From assembly GCF_004804315.1 (NCBI RefSeq), contig NZ_SRXX01000020.1:1-64000 (forward strand): a stretch of 64,000 nucleotides of DNA, read 5' to 3'. Positions 33,898-44,700 of this stretch are shown in pieces; position 1 is the first letter of the stretch, and each line of letters opens with the position of its first letter. This stretch comes from Flagellimonas onchidii (GTDB lineage: Bacteria; Bacteroidota; Bacteroidia; Flavobacteriales; Flavobacteriaceae). Below the pieces are notes generated by a model. That model worked only from the letters and a program-made list of their open reading frames with translations. It ran no database searches and was not told the DNA's origin. The translations under genes and the position numbers were made by a program.

Positions 33898-33929
33898 AAA
33901 TCGGAAAATAGGCTAGGATTTTCCGATTT
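33898..33929 (+). terminator. Perfect hairpin between fecR and susC
   Basis: AAATCGGAAAAT (33898-33909) pairs perfectly over 12 bp with ATTTTCCGATTT (33918-33929), 8-nt loop, followed by A-T-T only. It could be a terminator or attenuator separating sigma/anti-sigma expression from the susC operon. Confidence 0.6.
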
Positions 33930-33979
33930 ATTAAAGTGATCTAAAGAGAATAACTAACAATTTAAATCCAAACTAAAGT

Positions 33980-36900
33980 ATGAAAAAATCCACTCTTAGA
34001 GTCGGACCCGTCTCTTATTTTTTAAAAATCAGCTTAAAAATGAAGCTTGCTTACCTCATCTTTATTATAGCGCTTTTTCAGTCCCATGCAAGTTCATATT
34101 CGCAGAATACTAAGATTTCACTGGAAATGCGAGACGTGACCATAGAGACTGTTTTGAATAAAATTGAAGAAAAAACAGGGCATAAGTTCTTATATGAAAA
34201 AGGAGTGTTCCAAACCAACAAAGTTGTTAGCATTTCTGCAAAAAAAGAAAAGCTTTCCCTTGTTCTGGACAGATTGTTCAAATCATTAAACGTGAACATC
34301 CATTATTTGGAGAAACAAATAATCATTAAAAGAATGATAGACCGACATGTGAGTAGACAAGTTGGATCCCCCCCACAGCATGTCATTACAGGGAATGTTA
34401 CGGATAAAAATGAATTGCCCTTGGCGGGGGCCAATATTATAATCAAGGGAAGTACGGTAGGTACGCTGACCGACTTTGATGGGAATTATGAAATAACGGC
34501 CAATGAAGGACAAATACTTGTATTCAGCTATGTGGGAATGATTCCGGAGGAAAAAGTGGTAGATGCCACTGTGGGTACCATAAACATTAAATTACTTGAT
34601 GCAAATGAACTAGAGGAAGTTGTGGTTGTGGCCTATGGTACCCAAACCAAAGAGTCGGTTGTCGGTGCTGTAGCAACTGTCTCTGAAAAGGTGATTCAAA
34701 ACCAACAGGTCACCTCGCCCCTAAAGGCACTCCAAGGATTGGTCCCAGGTGTTAATGTACTTTCAACTAATGGAGAACCGGGAAGTAACCCAAGTATAAG
34801 AATTAGGGGCTTCGGAAGTATCAATGCCGCGCAAAGCCCACTTATCGTAATAGACGGTGCCGCTTTTAATGGTAATATAAACGTTATAAGCCAAGACCAG
34901 ATTGAGTCAATAACCGTTTTAAAGGATGCATCATCCACATCTTTGTACGGATCAAGGGGGGCAAACGGTGTAATCTTGATCACGACAAAAAAAGGAAAAA
35001 AAAACACGGCACCTTCCGTAACTTTTCGAACACAGGTCGGTTTTTCCAGCCCTGCTGTTGATTTACCCGATTTTTTGGAAACAGAAGATTTGATGAAGCT
35101 GACTTGGGAAGCATTGAGAAACACCAACCAATATGTGAGAGGTCAAGAAGCAGGGGATGCTGGCCAAAATGCGTCTGATGAACTCATTGACTATCTGGGG
35201 TATAATCCCTATAATGTAAACAATCCAATTGATGCCAATGGAAATCTGGTACCCGGAGCATCCTTGTTATGGGATACGGATTGGGAAAGTGAATTGATCA
35301 GAAACAATGCATTGAGGACCAACCATAACCTTAGTGTGTCCGGTGGCGATGAAAGGAGCACCTATCTTATGTCCTTCGATTATTTGAATGAAGAAGGAAC
35401 GTCTATTGGCACGGATTTTGAACGAGCCGCGGTAAGCTTGAATTTGGAATCCCAGGTTACCGATTGGTTAACAGTTGGATTGAACACCAGCTTTTCACGT
35501 TCGAAATCCAACTTGTCGAATCCCAACAATGTTGAGTCAATTAATTGGATTTACAATGTATCGAGTATTTATCCGATATATGCGAGGGATGCCGATGGAA
35601 ATCTTCATAGAGACAATGAAGGAAATCTAATCTTTGATTATGGTAACGGTACTGTTGAGGCCAATCAAATTGTTAACAGCATTAGGCCAGGTTCTGCTTT
35701 GGCAGGTTTTAGCGAGCTTGGAAGCATAAATTTAGGGATAGATAAAAGAAAACGGATCAATTATTTGGGGAGTGCCTTTGCAGAGGTACAAATCATAGAT
35801 GGTCTTAAATTCAAAACCCAGTTCAACTATCAGCATTACCTGTACGATGATTTTGAATTTGATGATGATTTGTTTGGATTTGCTTCAGAAGCTGGGGGCA
35901 GAATTGAGCAAAGAAGGGATATTACTACAACGGTCAATGCCATTCAAAGTCTAAATTTTGCCAAGGATTTTGGGACGCACCATATCTCAACAGATCTATT
36001 GACCGAGGCGTATACCGTGGAGATTGATCGATTGACCGCTCGTGCATCAGGTTTTTTGCCAAATGTGACAAGTCTTAATGGCAATACAACCCCCGAAATT
36101 ACAAATGGTTTTGTACAAGAAGAAAGGTTGAACAGTTATTTAGGAAGGTTTGCCTACAATTATGATAAAAGATATTTTGCAGAATTTTCAGCACGTAGGG
36201 ATGGTTCTTCAAGATTTAGTGAAGAGACCAGATGGGGTAATTTCTTTTCAATGGGTGCAAGTTGGATTGTTTCCAATGAGCGCTTCTTGCAAAATAACAA
36301 AGTGCTCTCCTTTTTAAAACTAAGAGCTTCTTATGGTGAATTGGGCAACAATAGGGGAATAGGTTTTTTTCCTTACCAGGCGGTGTTCAATTCTGGATGG
36401 AACAATGAAGGTAACTCTGGTGTTTTGTTAACCGAAGTTGCAGACCCTAGAATTAGTTGGGAAAAAACGGCTTCCACTAACCTGGGAGTGGACTTTAGCC
36501 TCTTCGATGGAAAAATTTCAGGTACAGTTGATTATTATGACAGGGAATCTGTGGATCTTATTTATGACAAACCGTTGCCTACATCTACCGGGGTTGATGA
36601 AATTACCACTAATGTAGGGGCGGTAAGAAACTATGGATTGGAAGTATCCTTGAATACCACCAATATTTCCACAGAAAACTTTACCTGGAACACGGGGATA
36701 AACTTTTCTCTGGATAAGAATGAAATTACCGAATTGACCCAGGACGAATTTATATCTGGCACCAAACTATTTAAAGTAGGGAACTCTCTTTTTGACTTTT
36801 ACCTTCAGGAATGGGCGGGTGTAGATCCTACAGATGGTCAAGGTATGTGGTTCATGGATATACTTAATGACGATGGTGAAGTGGTGGATAAGGTGACAAC

Positions 36901-37429
36901 AAAAGATCAGAGTCAGGCCACTCGATACCTGAAAGGTTCTGCATTGCCAGATGTTATTGGAGGTTTTTCAACGTTCTTTAAATATAAACAGTTTGATCTT
37001 AACATATTGGCCAACTTTAGCTTTGGCGGAGAATTATACAATGGTAACTATGGAAACCTGATCAACACTTTTAATTCACCTGGATCTACAGCACATGTGG
37101 ACAATCTTAACAGATGGCAACAACCAGGGGATATAACAAATACGCCATTATTGTTGGCAAGCCCCCATGACCACAGCTTTAGATCAACACGGTTTTTGTT
37201 CACGAACAATTACGTCCGTTTGAGGAGTTTGACCTTAGGGTACAACTTTGATCGGCAATTATTGGAAAAATTTGGGTGTAGTAGCCTAAGGTTGTTTATC
37301 CAGGCAGATAATCTGTTTACGTTCCAATCCCTCAAAGGAATAGATCCAGAGCATGGTTTTAGCGGCGTTGTAAATTCAAGACCACGAATTCCTAAAATTA
37401 TCGCCGGAGGTCTAACAGTTACTTTTTAA
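33980..37429 (+). CDS. SusC-type TonB-dependent transporter with STN domain
   Basis: 1149 residues. Signal region with MKLAYLIFIIALFQSHASSYSQ; STN domain (about 45-115, VTIETVLNKIEEKTGHKFLY), carboxypeptidase-regulatory-like domain (about 134-210, VITGNVTDKNELPLAGANII), plug with EEVVVVAYGTQTKESVVGAV and SLYGSRGANGVILITTKKGK, then the 22-strand barrel ending in the outer-membrane-type C terminus IIAGGLTVTF. The STN domain fits signalling to FecR/ECF. SusD follows after 10 bp. Likely imports a glycan fragment given the GH31 neighbour; substrate not deducible. Confidence 0.95.
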   Translation: MKKSTLRVGPVSYFLKISLKMKLAYLIFIIALFQSHASSYSQNTKISLEMRDVTIETVLNKIEEKTGHKFLYEKGVFQTNKVVSISAKKEKLSLVLDRLFKSLNVNIHYLEKQIIIKRMIDRHVSRQVGSPPQHVITGNVTDKNELPLAGANIIIKGSTVGTLTDFDGNYEITANEGQILVFSYVGMIPEEKVVDATVGTINIKLLDANELEEVVVVAYGTQTKESVVGAVATVSEKVIQNQQVTSPLKALQGLVPGVNVLSTNGEPGSNPSIRIRGFGSINAAQSPLIVIDGAAFNGNINVISQDQIESITVLKDASSTSLYGSRGANGVILITTKKGKKNTAPSVTFRTQVGFSSPAVDLPDFLETEDLMKLTWEALRNTNQYVRGQEAGDAGQNASDELIDYLGYNPYNVNNPIDANGNLVPGASLLWDTDWESELIRNNALRTNHNLSVSGGDERSTYLMSFDYLNEEGTSIGTDFERAAVSLNLESQVTDWLTVGLNTSFSRSKSNLSNPNNVESINWIYNVSSIYPIYARDADGNLHRDNEGNLIFDYGNGTVEANQIVNSIRPGSALAGFSELGSINLGIDKRKRINYLGSAFAEVQIIDGLKFKTQFNYQHYLYDDFEFDDDLFGFASEAGGRIEQRRDITTTVNAIQSLNFAKDFGTHHISTDLLTEAYTVEIDRLTARASGFLPNVTSLNGNTTPEITNGFVQEERLNSYLGRFAYNYDKRYFAEFSARRDGSSRFSEETRWGNFFSMGASWIVSNERFLQNNKVLSFLKLRASYGELGNNRGIGFFPYQAVFNSGWNNEGNSGVLLTEVADPRISWEKTASTNLGVDFSLFDGKISGTVDYYDRESVDLIYDKPLPTSTGVDEITTNVGAVRNYGLEVSLNTTNISTENFTWNTGINFSLDKNEITELTQDEFISGTKLFKVGNSLFDFYLQEWAGVDPTDGQGMWFMDILNDDGEVVDKVTTKDQSQATRYLKGSALPDVIGGFSTFFKYKQFDLNILANFSFGGELYNGNYGNLINTFNSPGSTAHVDNLNRWQQPGDITNTPLLLASPHDHSFRSTRFLFTNNYVRLRSLTLGYNFDRQLLEKFGCSSLRLFIQADNLFTFQSLKGIDPEHGFSGVVNSRPRIPKIIAGGLTVTF

Positions 37430-37439
37430 TCTGAAAAAC

Positions 37440-38879
37440 ATGAAAACAATGAAATTAAAAGATATAAAAATAAGATATATGGCCCTTTTACTGGGCTGCA
37501 TATTTATGACAAGTTGTTCAGATGACTTTTTGGATGAACCTGCCAGTGAAGAAGGTATTACAGCTAATGCGGTTTTTGCCGACAGGTTGGGAGTTGAGGC
37601 CTATATAACCGGCATCCTAAAAAGGTCTAGGAGCCAGCATACACGAACAGATCGTGCCGGATTGAACTCTGTGTATTTTGCAAGGGATTTAAAGGGTAAT
37701 GATTTGATACAGAGAGCTACTTGGTTTGCAACCGATTATACATTTGAAAATAGGGAGCCAGGGCATTCAAGGCCAGTCTTTACCTGGGATTATTGCTATG
37801 AACATGTAAATCATGGCAATGTGCTTATTGATGGTGTGACGAATAGTAGTACTTTGGATGAGAACAGTAAGAGGGAATTTATTGCCTTTGGCAAATTCTG
37901 GAGAGCATTTCACTATTTTCAGCTGGCATTGGAGTTCGCGCCAAACTACAGAAACGATCCCAGTATTTCAAGATTGCCAATCTATACCAATCCTGCCACC
38001 GGGGAATCCGAAGGTAACCCTACCAGTCCTTTGAGCGATGTGTTCGAACTTATTTTATCTGATCTCAATGAGGCGATTGCAGATTTGCCGGATACTAGAA
38101 TCGGAAAAAGTTACATCAATAAGGCCGTTGCCCAAGGTGTCTTGGCCAGGGTTCTTTTGGTAACTATGGACGATTGGGAGAAGGTATCTTCCTTGGCAAG
38201 GGAAGTTTATGGAGGCGACGCAGAAACAGCGGTGCCTTCCAACAATTATAGCATTGGATTTGTGGACTTTACAGACCCAGAATGGGTTTGGGCATTGTAC
38301 CAAGATGAGGTCGAGACCCATTTTTTCTGGTCTGCTGCACCAGGTATGATGGATCATGACCTAGGTTTTTTCAAGGCTACCTATATTAACAGAAACTTTG
38401 TCAACGAATTTTCAGCAACAGATTCAAGAAATTTGTTTGCGGATATCTACAACTCATCCACTCCATATAGGGAGTTTGTATCATCTAAGTTTAAGTTCGA
38501 GTTTGAAGCGGATATTCCCCTTATGAGAAAATCAGAGATGGTATTGATTGATGCAGAGGCGCAATACCACTTGGGGAATGAATCCGTTGCCCACGATCTG
38601 CTCTTTGCCCTACAAAAGGACAGAGACCCAGGAGCCATAATATCCACAAATACAGGACAGGATCTGTTGGATGAGATTTTATTGGAAAGGCGTAAGGAAC
38701 TCTATGGGGAACTTGGCGTGGAATGGTTCGATGCAAAGCGGTATCGCTTACCTATTAACAGGGACCCCGTTCATAGGGTTGTGGTCAACGTTCCTGTAGA
38801 TAGCGAGCTCCTTTTCCTGAAAATACCCCAAAAGGAAATAGATGCAAACCCAAATATTGATGCCAGTATCAACAATTAA
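37440..38879 (+). CDS. SusD-family substrate-binding lipoprotein
   Basis: 479 residues. Signal sequence with lipobox LGCIFMTSC (cysteine near 26), then DDFLDEPASEEGI, the usual SusD start. Helical TPR-like body with ALRAFHYFQLALEFAPNYRN-type region (actual: FWRAFHYFQLALEFAPNY) and the C-terminal LLDEILLERRKELYGELGVEWFDAKR signature. Caps the SusC channel on the cell surface and binds substrate. It lies 10 bp downstream of susC and 28 bp before the lipoprotein gene, one operon. Confidence 0.95.
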   Translation: MKTMKLKDIKIRYMALLLGCIFMTSCSDDFLDEPASEEGITANAVFADRLGVEAYITGILKRSRSQHTRTDRAGLNSVYFARDLKGNDLIQRATWFATDYTFENREPGHSRPVFTWDYCYEHVNHGNVLIDGVTNSSTLDENSKREFIAFGKFWRAFHYFQLALEFAPNYRNDPSISRLPIYTNPATGESEGNPTSPLSDVFELILSDLNEAIADLPDTRIGKSYINKAVAQGVLARVLLVTMDDWEKVSSLAREVYGGDAETAVPSNNYSIGFVDFTDPEWVWALYQDEVETHFFWSAAPGMMDHDLGFFKATYINRNFVNEFSATDSRNLFADIYNSSTPYREFVSSKFKFEFEADIPLMRKSEMVLIDAEAQYHLGNESVAHDLLFALQKDRDPGAIISTNTGQDLLDEILLERRKELYGELGVEWFDAKRYRLPINRDPVHRVVVNVPVDSELLFLKIPQKEIDANPNIDASINN

Positions 38880-38907
38880 TGAATAAGAAATAAAAATATT
38901 TGACTTT

Positions 38908-39678
38908 ATGAAAAATACTTCAATTTTAGTATTGTTAGTGGCATTTATTGGATTATTTGCTCTTAACAGTTGCGACGATATTCAAGACGGCAATGAGTTT
39001 ACCTTTTTATCTGCGGGTGAAATAGACTTTAGTGTAATTCTCAACACCACAGGTTCGTTGGATGTAACCATTTATTCGAACGATATTAGCACGTTGGACA
39101 GAACATTCAACCTAAAAGTTTCCGAAGAAAGCACCGCTTTGGCTTCGGATTATACCGTACCCAATTCATTCACTATCCCGGCAAATGCAAATGAGGCGGT
39201 GATTGCCATTACCGCAAAGGATGTGACCAGTAAATTGGTTTTGGAGATTGAAGATCCTGATGAGAATGTATTTACGGAAGACATAATCATAAACATTTTA
39301 AAGGTATGCCCTTTAGATCGGGATACATTTGCCGGAGATGCTACCGTACTGGAAGAAGCATGGGTAGACTATGATCCAGAAGATATTATTCGTGTTGAAG
39401 CAGGCACAAATGAAAATGAATTCTTTATTTTTTCAGCAAATAAGTCTTACATAGCCAATAGGGATGAAACGTATTTAATTTTAACGGTTGATCCAGAAAC
39501 ATCAGTAGCAACGGCAATTTCCAAGGAGCCTTATCAATATAGTTTTGGAAACTTGGAAATAACAGGAGAAGGAACTGCCGACCCGTGTACAAAGACAATA
39601 AACTTGACAATGAAGCATACTCGGGTGAGTGATAATGCAATGTGGGCCAATCGTAGTTTAATCATACAACTCCCTTAA
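38908..39678 (+). CDS. Surface lipoprotein, DUF1735/Calx-beta-like
   Basis: 256 residues. Lipoprotein signal with lipobox LFALNSC (cysteine near 22) then DDIQDGNEFTF. The region about 30-130 is a beta-sandwich with TLDRTFNLKVSEESTALASD and a Calx-beta-type ending DITAKDVTSKLVLEI-like pattern, similar to the N-terminal domain of DUF1735 glycan-binding proteins; a second beta domain follows to the end. Usually such proteins bind or position ligand near SusCD. Last gene before a terminator (39732-39769). Confidence 0.6.
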   Translation: MKNTSILVLLVAFIGLFALNSCDDIQDGNEFTFLSAGEIDFSVILNTTGSLDVTIYSNDISTLDRTFNLKVSEESTALASDYTVPNSFTIPANANEAVIAITAKDVTSKLVLEIEDPDENVFTEDIIINILKVCPLDRDTFAGDATVLEEAWVDYDPEDIIRVEAGTNENEFFIFSANKSYIANRDETYLILTVDPETSVATAISKEPYQYSFGNLEITGEGTADPCTKTINLTMKHTRVSDNAMWANRSLIIQLP

Positions 39679-39731
39679 TGGGTCAACCTTTTCTAACAGG
39701 TAGGATAACTTTTACTTTGAGTTAGTTTTTT

Positions 39732-39769
39732 AAGCCTCTGTAAACTTGATTGTTTATAGGGGCTTTTTC
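39732..39769 (+). terminator. Terminator after first SusCD operon
   Basis: AAGCCTCTGTAAAC (39732-39745) pairs with GTTTATAGGGGCTT (39752-39765), with a G-U pair and one mismatch, followed by TTTCT. Located between the lipoprotein gene and the convergent sigma gene. Confidence 0.7.
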
Positions 39770-39870
39770 TAAAGCTACAATTAGGTCTAGAGATATCTCT
39801 AATTAGATGGAGAAATAACATTGAATTGTCTGTAAATCTTCAACTAAAAGTGGACTGAACTTTGCCTTTT

Positions 39871-40413
39871 TTATTTTTTGAAGTCCTTTCTAAGTATAGA
39901 AAACGCCTTGCTCATCTGAACTTCAACAGTCTTAACAGATATCTTGAGAATCTCGGCTATTTCTTGGTATTTATAACCTTGTAACTTGCCCAGTTCAAAT
40001 ATTTCCTTGCATCTTGGAGGTAATTTTTCAATGGAGTACTTTAATCTTTTTAATTGCTGTTGAACCAACTCCTCGTCCTGGTCTTGTTTTTCCATCCCAA
40101 ACTTAAGGGTAAGCCTGTCAATAAGCTTTAACTCCCTTTTGTGCTTTCTATAGTAATCAATAAATTGATTGTGCGCCATGGTATACAAAAAACTCCTAAT
40201 GGATTGATCGGTATTTAAACTGGAATGGTTGTTCCAAAGTTTAATAAAAGTTTCCTGAAGTATGTCTTGTGCAATTGCTCTATTATTGGTTAAACCCATT
40301 AGATAGTAGAACAGACCATCATGGTAAGCCTCATAAAAAAACTTGAAGGCAGTTTTATCCCCTTCTTTCAAAGCCGACTTCAGCAAGGTGGTATTTTCCT
40401 CTGTTATCTTCAA
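39871..40413 (-). CDS. ECF-type sigma factor of second locus
   Basis: 180 residues. Region 2: KTAFKFFYEAYHDGLFYYLM, then AIAQDILQETFIKLWNNHSSL; region 4: LPPRCKEIFELGKLQGYKYQ, then EIAEILKISVKTVEVQMSKA. Typical FecI/RpoE-like Bacteroidota ECF sigma. It is transcribed away from its likely partner fecR (starts 90 bp apart), unlike the co-directional pair at 31,857-33,779. Expected to activate the second SusC operon on signal. Confidence 0.92.
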   Translation of the reverse strand: MKITEENTTLLKSALKEGDKTAFKFFYEAYHDGLFYYLMGLTNNRAIAQDILQETFIKLWNNHSSLNTDQSIRSFLYTMAHNQFIDYYRKHKRELKLIDRLTLKFGMEKQDQDEELVQQQLKRLKYSIEKLPPRCKEIFELGKLQGYKYQEIAEILKISVKTVEVQMSKAFSILRKDFKK

Positions 40414-40503
40414 GTTCCGTAAAAGTTAAACTTTTTTTAAAAAAAACAACGGTAAAAATAGGGGTATTTAAATAATAGATCGTATGAAAAGAAAATATAG
40501 GCA
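40414..40503. promoter_or_regulatory. Divergent promoter region, sigma / fecR
   Basis: 90 bp between the leftward sigma start and the rightward fecR start, so both promoters must lie here. A+T-rich with runs of A and T; no confident -7/-33 boxes. Confidence 0.4.
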
Positions 40504-41655
40504 GTGATAAAAAAGGAAGAAATAGAAATATTGATTGTCAAGCATATTAATAATCAATTGAATGCAGCCGATGCCCGGCTGTTGAATAAATGGCTGCAAT
40601 CCCCAAAAAACCAGAAACTGTTTAAGGAATATATCACCCTTAACTTTTCGTTGGAGCAGCTAAAAGGGGTTGATATAGGATTAAAAAATACAACCTGGAA
40701 TAATATAGAAAATAATTTACAGGCAAAAAGTAGACGTATACAATATTGGAAATACGCTGTTGCCGCAGCTGTTGTCTTACTGATTTCAACTTCAATATTC
40801 CTAAACAGGGATAGTATTGGTTCGGAAACCCCAGAAGTTGTCACAAATAATATAGTGCCCGGAACGGATAAAGCGGTCCTTACCATAGAAAATGGGGCCA
40901 ATATTACCCTAGTGGAAGGTCAGGAATATAATCTGGAACATTTGGTCACAGACGGCACACAGTTGGCATATAGATCAAACAAGGGTTCCGTCGATGCTGA
41001 AGTAAAGTACAATTATTTGACCATTCCAAGAGGGGGGCAGTTTTTAGTGAAACTATCAGACGGGACTAAGGTGTGGTTGAACTCAGATTCTAAATTGAAA
41101 TATCCGGTAAGTTTTCTAAAAGGAACTTCTCGGGATGTGGAGTTGGTCTATGGAGAGGCTTATTTTGATGTTTCACCAAGCGAGGAACATGGCGGTAGTG
41201 CCTTTCGGGTATTCTCCAAAAATCAAGAATTGGAAGTATTGGGTACTGAATTCAATATTAAGGCTTACGATAATGAAGCTGATATTGCCACTACCTTGGT
41301 TGAAGGTAAGGTCTCTGTTGTCAATGCTGATATTTCCAAAACATTGGCTCCAGGAGAACAATCCAAATTTAACTTGGAAACGCAAGATTTTTCGGTTGGT
41401 AAGGTGAATATTTATGATGTCATTTCATGGAGACAGGGAGTGTTCAGTTTTGAGGAAGTACCCCTATCAGAAATCGTGAAGGTATTGGCACGATGGTATG
41501 ATGTGGATTTCGAGTTCAAAAATGAAGCAATAAAACATGAAGCTTTCACCGGTGTGCTCAATAAAAACCAAAACTTGGAACACATTTTACATACTATAAA
41601 AAATACGAACAATATGAAGTTTAAAACGGATGCTAAAAAGATAATCCTTGAATAA
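40504..41655 (+). CDS. FecR-family anti-sigma factor of second locus
   Basis: 383 residues, initiated at GTG (40504). Cytosolic N-terminal region, one membrane helix YAVAAAVVLLISTSIFL (about 82-98), FecR domain TIPRGGQFLVKLSDGTKVWL (about 170-190) and C-terminal DUF4974-like FEEVPLSEIVKVLARWYDVD. Expected partner of the divergent ECF sigma and of the STN-containing SusC that starts 101 bp downstream. Confidence 0.92.
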   Translation: MIKKEEIEILIVKHINNQLNAADARLLNKWLQSPKNQKLFKEYITLNFSLEQLKGVDIGLKNTTWNNIENNLQAKSRRIQYWKYAVAAAVVLLISTSIFLNRDSIGSETPEVVTNNIVPGTDKAVLTIENGANITLVEGQEYNLEHLVTDGTQLAYRSNKGSVDAEVKYNYLTIPRGGQFLVKLSDGTKVWLNSDSKLKYPVSFLKGTSRDVELVYGEAYFDVSPSEEHGGSAFRVFSKNQELEVLGTEFNIKAYDNEADIATTLVEGKVSVVNADISKTLAPGEQSKFNLETQDFSVGKVNIYDVISWRQGVFSFEEVPLSEIVKVLARWYDVDFEFKNEAIKHEAFTGVLNKNQNLEHILHTIKNTNNMKFKTDAKKIILE

Positions 41656-41756
41656 AAATAAGGGAAAGAAAAGTCAAGACCTCTCACAATCCTAGACTTC
41701 CTCTCCCCTTTATCTATAATTAATTAAAACATTGTTTAACTAACTCTCACAAATTT

Positions 41757-44700
41757 ATGGAAAATACATTTACGAATGTTCATCTTTCTATTAAGAAAAA
41801 ATTATTGAACATTGCCATGAGAACACTATTTTTTTTATGTTGTAGTATTGCTTTAGGGTTTACTCCAGAAAATGGCTTCTCCCAAAACGCCAAAATTACC
41901 ATTGATTCTGATAAGACCGTTACTGTTGAAGAGGTTTTTCGCCTCATCAAGGCCCAAACCGATTACACCTTTATTTTCAAGTCGGATCAATTTAAGGACC
42001 ATCCTAAAGTACAATTGGAAGAAGGAGTGCTTACCGTTAAAGAGCTCCTTGAGAAAAGTGTAGCCAAATCCGGTTATAAGATTGGGTTTACCAAGGCCAA
42101 CACCATTTTGGTGGTACCAAGACCTAACAAAGCTACCTTGATTTTTCCGGAACAAGATACTTTTATGATAACGGGTACCGTGACCAATGAAGTAGGACAA
42201 CCCTTGGCTGGTGCCTCAGTATATGTAAATAGTCAAAACCCTAATGAAGATTTTGACCGATCAGACTTTGCTATAAGAGGTACCACAACTGATTTTGAGG
42301 GTAATTTTGAATTGGAAGTATCAATAAACTACTACCTGATTGTTGGTTATATTGGATTTGAGCAGTTTTCCCAACAGATTACTTCAAAGGACCAAACGGT
42401 ATTTCAAATTATACTTAAAGAATCCAAAAACCAGTTGGATGAAGTCGTGGTAACAGGATATACTTCTGTAAAACGTAACAGGACGGCAGCTTCTTCTACA
42501 AAAATTGGTGGAAAGGCAATAGAACGTCAAATAACATTAAATGTGGCCAGTAGGTTGGAGGGTCTTTCCCCAGGATTGTTGACCACAGTGGAAAATGCAG
42601 ATGGCGGGGAAGAACTGACATTTACATTAAGAGGGCAAAGTACGTTTGACCAAGGTGGAGTGGGACAACAGGCTACAAGAGCCAATAGGGCGCCATTGAT
42701 TGTGGTAGATGGCTTTCCTATAGAAGGTGGAATAAATTCTGTAAACCCTAACGATATTGAATCCATAGACCAATTACAAGATGCCGCTGCAACCGCACTT
42801 TGGGGGGTTAGGGCATCTAACGGAGTTATTGTGATTACCACAAAAAAAGGAGGAGTAGGAAGACCTCAATTTACATATTCCACAAATTTGTTTATTTCAG
42901 AAAAACCAAACCTAGATGATTACCAAGTAGCTAGTGCAGCAGATTTGGTGGACGTTATTTCTGAAGGAATTCAAGCAGGACAGGATTTTGATGCAGCTAG
43001 TGGTAATAACAGAAGGTTTTTAAACGGTGTGCAACAAGTTTGGTGGGATTATTACAACCAATCAGGAACTTCCCCTGGAGCCCCTGATGACCCAAATTTT
43101 GCACCAGCGAGGGATGCTGCTCTGGCACAACTTTCCCAAAACGACAGTTTTAGGGAGTGGGAAGATAATCTGCTAAGAACTAGTTTTAGTACCCAACATA
43201 ATTTTAGTGTAAGGGGAGGGAATGGTGCGCACAACTACTATTTTTCAACTACTTACAATGACATCGAATCGGTAGAGATAGGGGACAAAAGCAATAGGCT
43301 TAATCTACTGCTGAACAACGATTTTAGGTTCTCTGATAAATTTAGTGCCAATATCGGTGTTAATGCCGTGTTTGACAATGCAGAGCGCAATGCAGAGGGC
43401 ATAGGTACGGTGGCAGTAACTCGAAGCGGTGACCAAGGTGATGCTTCGGTGCCAAGATTTACATCCTTGTATAATGCGGATGGCTCACTCGCCAATGTTC
43501 CAAGAAGAATCAGTTTGCCCTACCAGGATGAATTGTTGAGTTCAGGAGCGGGGTTCTTGCCTTTTTCTTATAATCCCATCACAGAAATGGCAAATAACGA
43601 TTTCACCACCAGAAGAAGAAACTATCGTTTTAACATTGGTCTGCAATATAAATTAACAGATTGGTTAACAGCTGATGCCAAGGGGCAGTATGAAACTGGT
43701 TTTAATGAACGCAGAGCCTATCGTAATGAGAGTAATTATAACACACGGTGGAGGATTAATAGTTGGTTATCAACCGATGCCAATGGCTTCCCGGTATATG
43801 CGTTCCCAAGAGGGGGTGTTTTAGACTTAAGGCAATCAGAACTTAACAGTTATACCTTAAGAGGGCAATTGCTCTTTAACAAAGTGTTCAATAAACACCA
43901 TATTACGGCTACCATAGGTGCCGAAATAAGAGAATATACCACAGATGAAGACTATAGGCAATTGCTTGGTTATAATGACCAAACCAAACAACAGGATGTA
44001 ACTGTGGACTGGAGATTTTTATCAAACGTCGACCGTTCGTATAGATCTATCATCCAATCTTTTGGCCCAAGGTATTCAAACCCAGCGGCCATTACTACGG
44101 TGGAAACCAGACAAGTTTCAAGTTTTGGTAATTTGGTCTATACCTTTGATAACAGGTACTCTTTGAACTTTACCATAAAAAATGATCAGACCAACATATT
44201 TGGGGTTTCCGCAAGATTACGTACCAACCCATTATGGGCGGTTGGGGCCAATTGGAACGTGACCAACGAGAAGTTTTTTAATGTAAACTGGATTGATAAC
44301 TTAAATATCAAAGGTAGCTACGGTATCGCTGGTAATATCTTGCCAGGATCTAGAGCTGTCTCTGTTCTGTCTGTAAGGCAAGGGATAACGAGTAATGGTG
44401 AACGAGGGGTGATTGGTCTAGGGCTTCCTGGAAACCCCCAACTGTCTTTTGAGCGTACGGCCACAACAAACCTAGCTTTAGAAGGAAACTTTTTTGGGCG
44501 TTTATTTGCTAGTTTTGAATATTATGACAAAACATCCACAGATCTGCTCATTCCCGGGGAAATCAACCCTACTTTAGGATTTAGAACTTTAATTATTAAC
44601 GATGGCGAACTGAAGAATACCGGATTCACAGCAGTTTTAGCAGGGGATATTGTACAATCTGAAGATTTTACTTGGAATACAAATTTCAACTTTAGCTACA

